Shown here: positions 1-9,775 of the stretch, in pieces
Position numbering within the stretch: the first letter of the stretch is position 1
Layout: each line of letters begins with the position of its first letter
From: Ga0077527 sp964433345
Lineage (GTDB): Bacteria > Pseudomonadota > Gammaproteobacteria > Burkholderiales > SG8-41
Assembly: GCA_964433345.1 (NCBI GenBank)
Contig: CAYSQJ010000002.1
Span: 248,001-312,000, forward strand
Direction of reading: 5' to 3'
DNA: 64,000 nt
Translations under genes and position numbers: made by a program
The notes under the pieces: generated by a model
What the model was told of the DNA's origin: nothing
Database searches by the model: none
What the model saw: only the letters and a program-made list of their open reading frames with translations

Positions 1-1
1 G

Positions 2-583
2 GCGGGATTCCCGCTGCTGATCAAGTCGCAGTTCCCGGAAATCAATGCCTTGCAGTATGCCTGGATGGGCCCGCTGGTCGGCGCGGTGATCCGTCCCTTC
101 GGCGGCTGGCTGTCCGACAAGCTCGGAGGCGCGATCGTCACCTTCTGGAACTTCGTGGTGATGGCCATTGCCGTTGGCGGCGTGCTCTATTTCCTGCCCT
201 CGGGGCCCTCCGGCGGCAGCTTCGCCGGTTTCTTCACCTGTTTCATGCTGCTGTTCCTGACCACCGGCATCGGCAACGGCTCGACCTTCCGCATGATCCC
301 GGTCATTTTCCTGACCGAGCGGCTGCGCGAAGCGGAAGGCAAGGGTGTACCGGCTCGCGAGCAGGCGATCCGCGACGGCAACAAGGAGGCAGCCGCGGTG
401 CTCGGCTTCACCGGCGCCATAGGCGCCTATGGCGGTTTCTTCATACCCAAGAGCTATGGCACCTCGATCGCCGCGACCGGCGGACCCGAGGTCGCGCTGT
501 GGATTTTCATCGTGTTTTACCTCAGCTGCATCGCGATGACCTGGTGGTACTACGCGCGCCGAGACGCGGAAATGCCCTGCTGA
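2..583 (+). CDS. narK: NarK-type nitrate/nitrite transporter, 3' part only
   Basis: This is the C-terminal part of a major-facilitator transporter of the nitrate/nitrite porter family, which moves nitrate in and nitrite out across the inner membrane. The reading frame is open from base 2, so the gene begins before the window; about 193 residues are visible. The sequence shows the family loop RPFGGWLSDKLGG, several hydrophobic membrane segments, and the glycine-rich GNGSTFRMIP and GFTGAIGAYGGFFIPKSYG stretches typical of NarK. It ends 48 bases before narG on the same strand, the usual narK-narGHJI order, so it probably shares their transcript. Its promoter is not in the window. Confidence 0.93.
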   Translation, partial: AGFPLLIKSQFPEINALQYAWMGPLVGAVIRPFGGWLSDKLGGAIVTFWNFVVMAIAVGGVLYFLPSGPSGGSFAGFFTCFMLLFLTTGIGNGSTFRMIPVIFLTERLREAEGKGVPAREQAIRDGNKEAAAVLGFTGAIGAYGGFFIPKSYGTSIAATGGPEVALWIFIVFYLSCIAMTWWYYARRDAEMPC

Positions 584-631
584 ACACTGCATTCGGCCCC
601 GAACAACGAACAACCGCATGATGAGGCAGAG

Positions 632-3600
632 ATGAGCCACTTTCTTGACCGACTGAACTACTTTGCGACCCCGCGGGAATCCTTCGCCGGCGGTCATGGC
701 CTGACCAGCGGCGAGGACCGCACCTGGGAAGACGCCTACCGCAACCGCTGGGCGAGCGACAAGATCGTGCGCTCCACCCATGGCGTCAACTGCACCGGTT
801 CCTGCTCCTGGAAAATCCACGTCAAGGGCGGCATCGTCACCTGGGAAACCCAGCAGACGGATTACCCGCGCACGCGCTGGGACATGCCCAACCACGAGCC
901 GCGGGGCTGTGCCCGTGGCGCGAGTTACAGCTGGTATCTCTACAGCGCGAACCGCGTGAAGTATCCGATGGTGCGCGGGCGCCTGCTCAAGCGCTGGCGC
1001 GCGGCTCGGCTTGACAAGGGGCCGGTCGAGGCTTGGGCATCGATTGTCGAGTCCGAGGAGGCGCGGCGTGATTACCAGCGAGTGCGCGGCCTCGGCGGTT
1101 TCGTGCGCTCGAGCTGGGACGAGGTCAACGAAATCATCGCCGCCGCCAACATCTACACCATCGGCAAGTACGGTCCCGACCGGGTGATCGGCTTTTCTCC
1201 GATCCCGGCGATGTCGATGGTCAGCTATGCCGCAGGCAGCCGCTACTTGAGCCTGATCGGCGGGGTGTGCATGAGCTTCTACGACTGGTACTGCGACCTG
1301 CCGCCGGCCAGCCCGCAGATCTGGGGCGAGCAGACTGACGTGCCGGAGTCGGCGGACTGGTACAACTCGAATTTCATCATCGCCTGGGGTTCCAACGTGC
1401 CGCAGACGCGCACCCCGGATGCGCATTTCTTCACCGAGGTGCGTTACAAGGGGACCAAGACGGTGGCCATTACCCCGGATTATTCGGAGGTCGCCAAGCT
1501 GTCGGACCTGTGGCTGCATCCCAAGCAGGGCACCGACGCCGCGCTGGCAATGGCGATGGGGCACGTGATCCTGAAGGAGTTTTACTTCGACCGCCGCAGC
1601 GCCTATTTCGACGACTACGCGCGCCGCTACACCGACCTGCCGATGCTGGTGATGCTGAAGGAACATGTGCTGCCCGATGGCGGGAAGATCATGGTGCCGG
1701 ACCGTTATGTGCGCGCCGCCGATTTTGCCGACCGTCTGGGCCAGGACAACAATGCGGAATGGAAGACCGTGGCCTGCGCCGATGACGGCAAGGTGGTGCT
1801 GCACCACGGGTCGATCGGGTTCCGCTGGGGGCCGGAAGGACGTGCCGATGCCGGCCGCTGGAATCTTGAGCCCAAGGATGCGCGCAGCGGGACGGAAACC
1901 CGGCTGCAACTGTCCGTGCTGGAGGGCGGGAGCGGTGCGGCGGATACCGCCGTTGTCGGTTTCCCCTATTTCGGCGGCATCGACCGAGAACATTTTCAGG
2001 CCAACCTGCAAAGCGATGTGCTGTCGCGCGCGGTGCCGGTGCGCCGCCTGGCGCTGGCCGGCGGCGAGGCGCTGGTGGCAACGGTTTTCGACCTGCAGGT
2101 CGCGCAGTATGGCGTCGCACGCGGCATCGTCGGCGAGAACTGCGCAAAGGATTACGACGACAACGTGCCCTACACCCCGGCCTGGCAGGAGCAGATCACC
2201 GGCGTGCCGCGCGACCAGGTGATCACGGTGGCGCGCCAGTTTGCCGACAATGCCGACAAGACCCAGGGCCGTTCGATGGTGATCATCGGCGCGGCGATGA
2301 ACCACTGGTACCACAGCGACATGAATTACCGGGGTGTCATCAACATGCTGATGCTCTGCGGCTGCATCGGCAAGAGCGGCGGGGGCTGGGCGCACTATGT
2401 CGGACAGGAAAAGCTGCGGCCGCAGACCGGCTGGACGGCGCTGGCCTTCGCGCTCGACTGGATCCGGCCGCCGCGCCAGCAGAACTCGACCAGTTTCTTC
2501 TACGCCCACACCGACCAGTGGCGCTACGAAAAGCTCGGTGTCGACGAGGTGCTGTCGCCGCTGGCAGACCGCAAGCAGTGGGGCGGCAGCATGATCGACT
2601 ACAACGTGCGCGCCGAACGCATGGGCTGGCTGCCTTCGGCGCCGCAGCTGCAGACCAATCCGCTGCAGGTGGTGCGCGATGCGCAGGCTGCGGGCATGGA
2701 CCCGAAGGACTATGCGGTGAAGGCGCTGAAGGACGGCTCACTGAAAATGAGCTGCGGCGATCCCGATCACCCGGCCAACTGGCCGCGCAACCTGTTCGTG
2801 TGGCGGTCCAACCTGCTGGGCTCCAGCGGCAAGGGGCATGAGTATTTCCTGAAGCACCTGCTCGGCACCAGCAACGGCGTGCAGGGCAAGGATCTCGGCG
2901 CAGGCGACGCGAAGCCGCAGGAAGTGGCCTGGCACGAGCAGGCGCCGGAGGGCAAGCTCGACCTGCTGGTGACGCTGGATTTCCGCATGAGCACGACCTG
3001 CCTTTATTCGGACATCGTGCTGCCGACGGCGACCTGGTACGAGAAGAACGACCTCAACACCAGCGACATGCATCCCTTCATCCACCCGCTGTCCACGGCA
3101 GTTGATCCGGCCTGGCAGTCGCGCTCCGACTGGGACATCTACAAGGGCTTCGCGAAAAAATTCAGTGAACTCTGCCCCGGCCATCTCGGCGTCGAGAAGG
3201 AACTGGTGCTGAGCCCGCTGATGCATGACAGTCCTGCCGAACTCGGGCAGGCGCTGGACGTCAAGGACTGGAAGCGCGGCGAGTGCGAGCTGGTTCCCGG
3301 CAAGACGGCACCGCAGATTGCTGTGGTCGAGCGCGACTACCCCAATGTATACAAAAGATTCACCGCGCTGGGGCCGCTGATGGCCAAGATCGGCAACGGC
3401 GGCAAGGGCATCGCCTGGAATACCCAGACCGAGGTCGGCCAATTGGGCGAGCTGAACGGCGTCGTGCGCGAGGATGGCCCGACCAAGGGCCTGCCGCGGA
3501 TCGAATCGGACATCGATGCCTGCGAAGTGGTGCTGCAGCTGGCGCCGGAAACCAACGGCCATGTCGCGGTCAAGGCCTGGGAAGCGCTGGGCAAGGCCAC

Positions 3601-4426
3601 CGGCCTCGACCATCGGCACCTGGCGCTGCATCGCGAGGACGAGAAAATCCGCTTCCGCGACATCCAGGCGCAGCCGCGCAAGATCATCTCCTCGCCGACC
3701 TGGAGCGGCATCGAGAGCGAGACGGTGTCCTACAACGCCGGTTACACCAACGTGCACGAGCTGATTCCCTGGCGCACGCTGACCGGCCGCCAGCAGTTCT
3801 ACCTCGACCACCCCTGGATCCTCGCCTTTGGCGAGAACCTGTCGAGCTACCGCCCGCCGGTGGACCTGAAGACCACCGCCGGCATCCACGGCATCCGCAG
3901 CAACGGCAACCCGGAAATCCTGCTCAACTTCATCACGCCGCACCAGAAGTGGGGGATACATTCCACCTACACCGACAACCTGATGATGCTGACGCTGTCT
4001 CGCGGCGGCCCGATTGTCTGGCTGTCGGAGGATGACGCGAAGCGCGCCGGCATCGTCGACAACGACTGGATCGAGCTGTTCAACATCAATGGCGCGATCG
4101 CGGCGCGGGCGGTGGTCAGCCAGCGCGTCAACCCCGGCATGGTGATGATGTACCACGCGCAGGAGAAGATCGTGAACACCCCGGGGTCCGAAATCACCGG
4201 CGTGCGCGGCGGCATCCACAACTCGGTGACCCGCATCGTGCTCAAGCCTACGCACATGATCGGCGGCTACGCCCAGTTCAGCTACGGTTTCAATTACTAC
4301 GGCACCATCGGCACCAACCGCGACGAGTTCGTAGTCGTGCGCAAGATGAAGCGCATCGACTGGCTGGATACGCCGGTCGGGGCAGAGCGTGTCGCTGCAG
4401 TGCAGTCCCAGGGAGAAAACGCATGA
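632..4426 (+). CDS. narG: Respiratory nitrate reductase alpha subunit NarG
   Basis: Catalytic subunit of the membrane-bound nitrate reductase, reducing nitrate to nitrite at a Mo-bisMGD centre on the cytoplasmic face. The protein is 1264 residues, close to the usual 1240-1260. The N-terminal FS0 [4Fe-4S] motif is visible: His50, Cys54, Cys58 and Cys93 (HGVNCTGSCSW, then RGCARG). The segment YDWYCDLPPASP carries Asp222, the expected molybdenum ligand. There is no Tat signal, as expected for this cytoplasm-facing enzyme. The stop overlaps the narH start (ATGA), which suggests translational coupling. The frame is intact throughout; long open frames on the opposite strand here are GC-driven shadows. 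Confidence 0.98.
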   Translation: MSHFLDRLNYFATPRESFAGGHGLTSGEDRTWEDAYRNRWASDKIVRSTHGVNCTGSCSWKIHVKGGIVTWETQQTDYPRTRWDMPNHEPRGCARGASYSWYLYSANRVKYPMVRGRLLKRWRAARLDKGPVEAWASIVESEEARRDYQRVRGLGGFVRSSWDEVNEIIAAANIYTIGKYGPDRVIGFSPIPAMSMVSYAAGSRYLSLIGGVCMSFYDWYCDLPPASPQIWGEQTDVPESADWYNSNFIIAWGSNVPQTRTPDAHFFTEVRYKGTKTVAITPDYSEVAKLSDLWLHPKQGTDAALAMAMGHVILKEFYFDRRSAYFDDYARRYTDLPMLVMLKEHVLPDGGKIMVPDRYVRAADFADRLGQDNNAEWKTVACADDGKVVLHHGSIGFRWGPEGRADAGRWNLEPKDARSGTETRLQLSVLEGGSGAADTAVVGFPYFGGIDREHFQANLQSDVLSRAVPVRRLALAGGEALVATVFDLQVAQYGVARGIVGENCAKDYDDNVPYTPAWQEQITGVPRDQVITVARQFADNADKTQGRSMVIIGAAMNHWYHSDMNYRGVINMLMLCGCIGKSGGGWAHYVGQEKLRPQTGWTALAFALDWIRPPRQQNSTSFFYAHTDQWRYEKLGVDEVLSPLADRKQWGGSMIDYNVRAERMGWLPSAPQLQTNPLQVVRDAQAAGMDPKDYAVKALKDGSLKMSCGDPDHPANWPRNLFVWRSNLLGSSGKGHEYFLKHLLGTSNGVQGKDLGAGDAKPQEVAWHEQAPEGKLDLLVTLDFRMSTTCLYSDIVLPTATWYEKNDLNTSDMHPFIHPLSTAVDPAWQSRSDWDIYKGFAKKFSELCPGHLGVEKELVLSPLMHDSPAELGQALDVKDWKRGECELVPGKTAPQIAVVERDYPNVYKRFTALGPLMAKIGNGGKGIAWNTQTEVGQLGELNGVVREDGPTKGLPRIESDIDACEVVLQLAPETNGHVAVKAWEALGKATGLDHRHLALHREDEKIRFRDIQAQPRKIISSPTWSGIESETVSYNAGYTNVHELIPWRTLTGRQQFYLDHPWILAFGENLSSYRPPVDLKTTAGIHGIRSNGNPEILLNFITPHQKWGIHSTYTDNLMMLTLSRGGPIVWLSEDDAKRAGIVDNDWIELFNINGAIAARAVVSQRVNPGMVMMYHAQEKIVNTPGSEITGVRGGIHNSVTRIVLKPTHMIGGYAQFSYGFNYYGTIGTNRDEFVVVRKMKRIDWLDTPVGAERVAAVQSQGENA

Positions 4427-5946
4427 AAATCCGCGCCCAGATCGGCATGGTGCTCAACCTCGACAAGTGCATCGGCTGCCACACCTGTTCAGTGACCTGC
4501 AAGAACGTGTGGACCAGCAGACCCGGCATGGAGTATGCCTGGTTCAACAACGTCGAGACCAAACCCGGCATCGGTTACCCCAAGGAATGGGAGAACCAGG
4601 ACAAGTGGAACGGCGGCTGGGTGCGCCGTGCCGACGGCTCGATCGAGCCGCGGCAGGGTGGCAAATGGAAGCTGCTGATGAAGATCTTCGCCAATCCGAA
4701 CCTGCCGGAGATCGACGATTACTACGAGCCTTTCACCTTCGACTATGCGCACCTGCAGAACGCGCCGGAGATGAAGGCGAGCCCGACCGCACGTCCGCGC
4801 AGCCTGATCACCGGCATGCAGATGGACAAGATCGTGTGGGGGCCGAACTGGGAGGAAATCCTCGGCGGCGAGTTCTCGAAGCGCAGCGCCGACAGGAATT
4901 TCGACGACATCCAGAAACAGATGTACGGCGAGTTCGAGAACACCTTCATGATGTACCTGCCGCGGCTGTGCGAGCACTGCCTCAATCCGGCCTGTGTCGC
5001 ATCCTGCCCTTCTGGATCGATCTACAAGCGCGAGGAGGACGGCATCGTGCTGATCGACCAGGACAAATGTCGCGGCTGGCGGATGTGCGTCAGCGGCTGT
5101 CCCTACAAGAAGATCTACTACAACTGGAAGAGCGGCAAGGCCGAAAAATGCATTTTCTGCTACCCGCGCATCGAGGCGGGTCAGCCGACCGTGTGTTCGG
5201 AGACCTGTGTCGGCCGCATCCGCTACCTCGGCGTGCTGCTCTACGATGCGGATCGCATTGCCGAGGCGGCGTCCACCGAGCATGACCGCGACCTCTACCA
5301 GGCGCAGCTGGGCATTTTCCTCGACCCCAACGATCCGCAGGTCATTGCCCAGGCGCGGGCCGACGGGATTCCCGACAACTGGCTGGAAGCCGCGCGCAAC
5401 AGCCCGGTCTACAAGATGGCGGTGGAGTGGAAGGTTGCACTTCCGCTGCACCCGGAGTACCGCACGCTGCCGATGGTCTGGTACGTGCCGCCGCTGTCGC
5501 CGATCAGCGCCGCGGCCAATGCCGGACACCTTGGCCTCAGCGGCGGCATCCCCGATGTCAGCCAGCTGCGCATCCCGGTCAAGTACCTGGCCAACCTGCT
5601 GACCGCCGGCGACACGCTGCCGGTCGAGCGTGCGTTGCGGCGGATGCTGGCGATGCGTGCCTACCAGCGCGACAAGCATGTCGAGGGCAGGCACAACGAG
5701 ACGGTACTGCAGCAGGCCGGCCTGTCGGTGGACATGGTGGAGGACATGTACCGCATCATGGCCATCGCCAACTACGAAGACCGTTTCGTGATTCCGACCA
5801 CGCACCGCGAGTATGCCGAGAACGCCTTCAATGTCCGCGGCAGCTGCGGCTTCTCCTTCGGTAACGGCTGTTCCGAGGGCACTACCGAGACCAGCCTGTT
5901 CGGCAGCGAGAAGAGGCGCACCATTCCCGTGAAGCTGGAGGTCTGA
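4423..5946 (+). CDS. narH: Respiratory nitrate reductase beta subunit NarH
   Basis: Iron-sulfur electron-transfer subunit that carries electrons from the NarI haems to NarG. It has 507 residues. Four cysteine clusters are visible: CIGCHTCSVTC starting at Cys16, CEHCLNPACVASCP, CRGWRMCVSGCP in which Trp replaces one ligand (the hallmark of the [3Fe-4S] centre), and CIFCYPRIEAGQPTVC. The start ATG overlaps the narG stop by four bases. Two bases separate its stop from narJ. Nothing unusual was seen. Confidence 0.98.
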   Translation: MKIRAQIGMVLNLDKCIGCHTCSVTCKNVWTSRPGMEYAWFNNVETKPGIGYPKEWENQDKWNGGWVRRADGSIEPRQGGKWKLLMKIFANPNLPEIDDYYEPFTFDYAHLQNAPEMKASPTARPRSLITGMQMDKIVWGPNWEEILGGEFSKRSADRNFDDIQKQMYGEFENTFMMYLPRLCEHCLNPACVASCPSGSIYKREEDGIVLIDQDKCRGWRMCVSGCPYKKIYYNWKSGKAEKCIFCYPRIEAGQPTVCSETCVGRIRYLGVLLYDADRIAEAASTEHDRDLYQAQLGIFLDPNDPQVIAQARADGIPDNWLEAARNSPVYKMAVEWKVALPLHPEYRTLPMVWYVPPLSPISAAANAGHLGLSGGIPDVSQLRIPVKYLANLLTAGDTLPVERALRRMLAMRAYQRDKHVEGRHNETVLQQAGLSVDMVEDMYRIMAIANYEDRFVIPTTHREYAENAFNVRGSCGFSFGNGCSEGTTETSLFGSEKRRTIPVKLEV

Positions 5947-5948
5947 CC

Positions 5949-6641
5949 ATGGCTATTCTGAACAGGGCCCCTGCCGCGTCCCGCACCCTGCGCGTGCTGT
6001 CGGCGCTGCTGGGCTACCCGGACGCCGCCCTGAGGGCGCAACTGCCGGACATGCTCAAGGCGCTGCACGAGGAATCCGCGGTGCCGGTGCCGCGGCTGGC
6101 CGAACTCGGCGGACTGATCAACTCGCTGATGCTGGCCGATCCGCTGGAGGCCGAAGCGGAGTATGTGCAGATATTCGACTGCGGGCGTGCGACTTCGCTG
6201 CACCTTTTCGAGCATGTACACGGTGATTCGCGTGACCGCGGACCGGCGATGATCGACCTCGCGCAGACTTACGAGCAGGCGGGACTGTATCTCGAGCCGG
6301 GCGAGCTGCCGGATTACCTGCCGGCGGTGCTCGAGTTTGCCTCCACGCAGCCGCCGCGCGAGGCGCGCGCCTTTCTCGGCGAGATCGCCCATATCCTGGA
6401 TGCGCTGCATGCCGCGCTGGCCCAGCGCGGAACACGTTATGCCGCAGTGGCGGCCGCGCTGCTCGAAATCGCCGGCGAGAAGCCGACGGCAATCGCGCCG
6501 GCCGCTGAACCACCGCTCGACGAGAGCTGGAGCGAGCCGCCGGCCTTTGACGGCTGCTCGGTAAAGGGGCAGGCACGGCCGGACCGGGTCCAGCCGATCC
6601 ATCTGGTACGCAGCAAGCCCAACACGGGAGCCGCAGCATGA
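5949..6641 (+). CDS. narJ: Nitrate reductase maturation chaperone NarJ
   Basis: Cytoplasmic chaperone of the NarJ/TorD family that helps insert the molybdenum cofactor and the FS0 cluster into NarG before membrane docking; it is not part of the final enzyme. It has 230 residues, and the N-terminal part (RTLRVLSALLGYPDAALR) and the acidic motif EAEAEYVQIFDCGRATSLHLFEH are typical of the family. The last 60 or so residues are proline- and alanine-rich and probably disordered. It lies two bases after narH, and its stop overlaps the narI start (ATGA at 6638). Confidence 0.95.
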   Translation: MAILNRAPAASRTLRVLSALLGYPDAALRAQLPDMLKALHEESAVPVPRLAELGGLINSLMLADPLEAEAEYVQIFDCGRATSLHLFEHVHGDSRDRGPAMIDLAQTYEQAGLYLEPGELPDYLPAVLEFASTQPPREARAFLGEIAHILDALHAALAQRGTRYAAVAAALLEIAGEKPTAIAPAAEPPLDESWSEPPAFDGCSVKGQARPDRVQPIHLVRSKPNTGAAA

Positions 6642-7378
6642 CCACCTTCGAAACCTACCTGCACCTGTTTTTTTTCAGCGCCTATCCGTACATCTGCATG
6701 ACGGTGTTCCTGGTGGGCAGCCTCGCGCGCTACGACCGCGACCAGTACACCTGGAAAAGCGATTCGTCGCAGATGCTGCGCACGGGGACCCTGCGCTGGG
6801 GCAGCAACCTGTTCCATGTCGGCATCCTGTTCCTGTTCTTCGGCCATTTCGTCGGCCTGCTGACGCCGCACTGGGTTTATGAACCCTTCATCACGCCGGC
6901 GCAGAAGCAGCTGGTGGCCATCGTTGCCGGCGGTATCGCCGGCGTCGTCTGCTTCGTCGGCCTGACGCTGCTGATCCACCGCCGGATCTTCGATCCGCGC
7001 ATCCGCCTGACCAGTCACCGCACCGATCTTGCGATCCTGATCATCCTCTGGGTGCAACTGGTGCTGGGCCTGATCACGCTGCCGTATTCGTTCTCCCACT
7101 CCGACGGCAGCGTGATGCTGGTGCTGTCCGACTGGGCGCAGCGCGTGTTCACCTTCCGCGTCGGCGGGGCCGAGGGGCTGGTTGCGCTGGACTGGCCGTA
7201 CAAGGTGCACCTGGTGCTGGGCATGACCATTTTCCTCCTGTTCCCGTTCAGCCGGCTGGTCCATGTGTGGAGCGGATTTGCGACCGTGTTCTACCTGTTG
7301 CGGCCGCATCAACTGGTGCGGGGGCGTCGACTCAACCTGCCGGCGGGCCATCAGCAGCCGCGCCAGCCCGGCGCCTGA
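6638..7378 (+). CDS. narI: Respiratory nitrate reductase gamma subunit NarI
   Basis: Membrane cytochrome b subunit that oxidises quinol and anchors NarGH. The 246-residue protein has five hydrophobic segments. Histidines suited to haem b ligation are present in SNLFHVGILFLFFGHFVGLL near the N-terminal side and in YKVHLVLGMTIFLLFPFSRLVHVWS near the C-terminal side. The ATG overlaps the narJ stop, completing a tightly coupled narGHJI operon. The C-terminal tail is short and polar. Confidence 0.97.
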   Translation: MTTFETYLHLFFFSAYPYICMTVFLVGSLARYDRDQYTWKSDSSQMLRTGTLRWGSNLFHVGILFLFFGHFVGLLTPHWVYEPFITPAQKQLVAIVAGGIAGVVCFVGLTLLIHRRIFDPRIRLTSHRTDLAILIILWVQLVLGLITLPYSFSHSDGSVMLVLSDWAQRVFTFRVGGAEGLVALDWPYKVHLVLGMTIFLLFPFSRLVHVWSGFATVFYLLRPHQLVRGRRLNLPAGHQQPRQPGA

Positions 7379-7386
7379 AGGGAGCG

Positions 7387-8181
7387 ATGACCATGATTGC
7401 CGAAACCCGCAACGAAACAGTCCCGGCCAGCGTCAACGGCCGCGCCCTTCACGTCCCGGGAGAAACCATCTCCGCGGAGGATCTGCGCCAGCGTGCCTGT
7501 ACCGAGCTGTTGCGGCAGGCAGCGCAGGCTGCAGGTCTGCTTGAGCCCGAAGACGAGGCGCCCGCCGATGGCGTCATCAGCGAAGCCGCCGCGGAAGCGA
7601 TACAGAAGCTGCTGGACCGGGAAATCGCGGTGCCCGAGCCTTCGGAAGCCGATTGCCGTCGCCACCATGCCGCCCATGCCGGCAGTTATCAGACCGGTGA
7701 ACGGGTGCATGCCCGGCATATCCTGTTTGCGGTCACTGCGGGCATGGATGTCGCCGCCTTGCGCCAGCGCGCGGAAATTGCGTTGCTCGATGTGCGCTGC
7801 CACGACGGGAAGTCTGCCGGTGTATTTGCCAGCGCCGCCCGTGAGTTGTCGAACTGTCCCAGCGCCGCCGACGGCGGTGACCTCGGCTGGTTGAGGGCCG
7901 AAGACTGCGCCCCGGAGTTTGCGCGGGAACTGTTCGGCCGTAGCGAAGTGGGCGTGCTGCCGCGCCTGGTGCATAGCCGCTTCGGTCTGCATGTTGTCGA
8001 GGTGCTGGCGCGCGAGCCGGGCAAGGCTCAGTCCTTCGAGGAAGTGCGCGGGGCGGTGGCCAACAGTCTGCGCCAGCAGACTTTCGTGACGGCCTTGCGG
8101 CAGTACCTGTCGCTGCTGGCAGGACAGGCGGATGTCCGCGGCATTGATCTGGATGCGGCCGACACGCCGCTGGTGCAATGA
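7387..8181 (+). CDS. Parvulin-type peptidyl-prolyl isomerase of the nar operon
   Basis: Probable PpiC/NifM-like peptidyl-prolyl cis-trans isomerase of 264 residues. The C-terminal half holds a rotamase domain: HARHILF, then SAADGGDLGWL, then RLVHSRFGLHVVEVL, which match the parvulin core. No signal peptide is evident, so it probably works in the cytoplasm, plausibly on nitrate reductase subunits (inferred from context). Start chosen at ATG 7387, eight bases after narI and preceded by GGGAG; an in-frame GTG further upstream lies inside narI and is unlikely. It overlaps the next gene by four bases. Confidence 0.85.
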   Translation: MTMIAETRNETVPASVNGRALHVPGETISAEDLRQRACTELLRQAAQAAGLLEPEDEAPADGVISEAAAEAIQKLLDREIAVPEPSEADCRRHHAAHAGSYQTGERVHARHILFAVTAGMDVAALRQRAEIALLDVRCHDGKSAGVFASAARELSNCPSAADGGDLGWLRAEDCAPEFARELFGRSEVGVLPRLVHSRFGLHVVEVLAREPGKAQSFEEVRGAVANSLRQQTFVTALRQYLSLLAGQADVRGIDLDAADTPLVQ

Positions 8182-8618
8182 TGGCGCACGCAGCGGGAGC
8201 CGCTGACGCGGGCATGGGTATCGCGAGTTTTGACGACCTGCTGCAGGCGGCTCGCCTGCAGCCCGAACCGCAGCGCCTGTTGTTCGTGTTTGCCGCCGCG
8301 GAACTGCCCGAAGACAGCACGCCAGAACAGCGCGCCCGTTTTCAGGAGGGCGAGGGTGGGGCGCTGGTGCCGCTGATGAGCGTGGACAAGGCGCCGGAGG
8401 AGTTGTCGGGCTTTGCCGCGCTGGCCGAGGAGTCCCGGCAATTCGGCCGCGACTGGTCGGTGGTGTTTGTCGCGGCATTGTCGGGCCGCAATGGCCGGGC
8501 ACCGGACAGCGCCAGTGCAGGTCGTTCACTGGACCGGATGATCGAAGCGATCAAGGCGGGAGCTGTAGCATCCTTCCTGCCGTTTGACCGGCAGGGTCGT
8601 CCGCTGCTGCTGGATTGA
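8178..8618 (+). CDS. Small conserved protein of unknown function in the nar operon
   Basis: A 146-residue soluble protein with no catalytic motif that I can name. The core begins at SFDDLLQAARLQPEPQRLLFVF. Similar small betaproteobacterial proteins are often labelled ribonucleotide reductase subunit alpha, but at this length and without radical-site motifs that label is not credible. The start overlaps the isomerase stop (ATGATG at 8178); an internal ATG at 8214 would place the start right before the conserved core and is an alternative. It ends 8 bases before nnrS, so it is likely co-transcribed with the nar genes. Confidence 0.8.
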   Translation: MMAHAAGAADAGMGIASFDDLLQAARLQPEPQRLLFVFAAAELPEDSTPEQRARFQEGEGGALVPLMSVDKAPEELSGFAALAEESRQFGRDWSVVFVAALSGRNGRAPDSASAGRSLDRMIEAIKAGAVASFLPFDRQGRPLLLD

Positions 8619-8626
8619 GGGGCGTG

Positions 8627-9775
8627 ATGGGCAATTCCGCGCTGTGGAACCTCGGGTTCCGGCCGTTCTACCTGCTGGCCAGTGTGTTCAGCGTCGCCTC
8701 GGTGCTGCTCTGGATTGCGCAGCTATCGGGCCTGCTGGATGCCGCCTATCTGCAGGGACCCCTGTGGCACGGGCATGAGATGCTGTTCGGCTACACGCTG
8801 GCCGTGGTTGCCGGCTTTCTGTTGACAGCCGTGCGGGCCTGGACCGGTGAGCCGACGCCGACCGGTGTTCCGCTGATGGCGCTGGCCGCACTCTGGGTGG
8901 CCGGCCGCGTGCTGGTGCTGACGCCCCTGGGCGGACTGGCTGCAGCGGTGAACGCCGCGTTTCCGGCGGCACTCGCCGTCGCGATCGCGATACCGCTGTG
9001 GCGCGCAGGCAATGCCCGCAACTACTTTTTCGTCGGCCTGCTGCTGCTGATGGCCGCGCTGGTCGCCGCGCTGCACCTTTCGATGCTGGGCGTGGTTTCG
9101 CTGCCGCCGCGCGCCGGACTGGTGCTGGGGCTGGACGTGATGCTGTTCATCATGGCCGTCATCGGTGGTCGGGTGATCCCGATGTTCACCAACAACGGTG
9201 TGCCCGGCGCCGGTGCGACACGCCAGTTGTGGATCGAACGACTGGCGCTGGCCTCGATACTGCTGCTGTTCGCCGCTGATTTGCTGCAACCCGGCGCGGC
9301 AGTGCTCGTTGTCGTTGCGCTGGTCGCAACTCTCGCGCATGGCCTGCGCCTGCTGTTGTGGCGGTCCTGGCGGACGCTGTCGACGCCGCTGGTGTGGATC
9401 CTGCACGCGGGTTATGCCTGGGTCGTCATATACCTCGGCCTGCGCACGCTGGCTGCGGCCGGCTGGGTGGCTGAATCTCATGCCTTCCACGCGCTGACTG
9501 TGGGCGCGATCGGCGGGCTGACCCTCGGCATGATGACGCGCACCGCGCGCGGCCACACGGCGCGGCCGCTGCGCGCAGACGGTTTCGAACTGTGCTGTTT
9601 CCTGTTGATCCAGATCGCGGCCCTGGTGCGCGTGTTCGTTCCAATGGTGTTTCCGGCGGCTTATCTGGCGGGCATCCAGATCTCAGGCCTGCTGTGGGCT
9701 GCAGCTTTCGGCATTTACGCCATCCGTTACTGGCCGATACTCAGCCGGCCGCGCCTGGATGGCAAACCGGGCTAA
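8627..9775 (+). CDS. nnrS: NnrS family membrane protein
   Basis: Polytopic haem/copper-containing membrane protein of the NnrS family, known to accompany denitrification genes and to ease NO stress on the iron pool. The 382-residue protein has about twelve hydrophobic segments. Family motifs are seen: LWNLGFRPFYLLA at the N-terminus, WHGHEMLFGY, GGRVIPMFTNNG and HALTVGAIGGLTLGMMTR followed by RGHT. Start ATG 8627 follows GAGGGG with good spacing; a TTG four codons upstream is less likely. It overlaps the following small gene by 17 bases. Confidence 0.94.
   Translation: MGNSALWNLGFRPFYLLASVFSVASVLLWIAQLSGLLDAAYLQGPLWHGHEMLFGYTLAVVAGFLLTAVRAWTGEPTPTGVPLMALAALWVAGRVLVLTPLGGLAAAVNAAFPAALAVAIAIPLWRAGNARNYFFVGLLLLMAALVAALHLSMLGVVSLPPRAGLVLGLDVMLFIMAVIGGRVIPMFTNNGVPGAGATRQLWIERLALASILLLFAADLLQPGAAVLVVVALVATLAHGLRLLLWRSWRTLSTPLVWILHAGYAWVVIYLGLRTLAAAGWVAESHAFHALTVGAIGGLTLGMMTRTARGHTARPLRADGFELCCFLLIQIAALVRVFVPMVFPAAYLAGIQISGLLWAAAFGIYAIRYWPILSRPRLDGKPG

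Noticed and set aside
2738..4255. 505-residue frame antisense to narG
   Set aside because: The plus strand there is the conserved NarG C-terminal part; the antisense frame lacks any family features.
8178..8618. Ribonucleotide reductase subunit alpha
   Set aside because: Proteins of this kind often bear that label, but 146 residues without radical or nucleotide motifs cannot be that enzyme.
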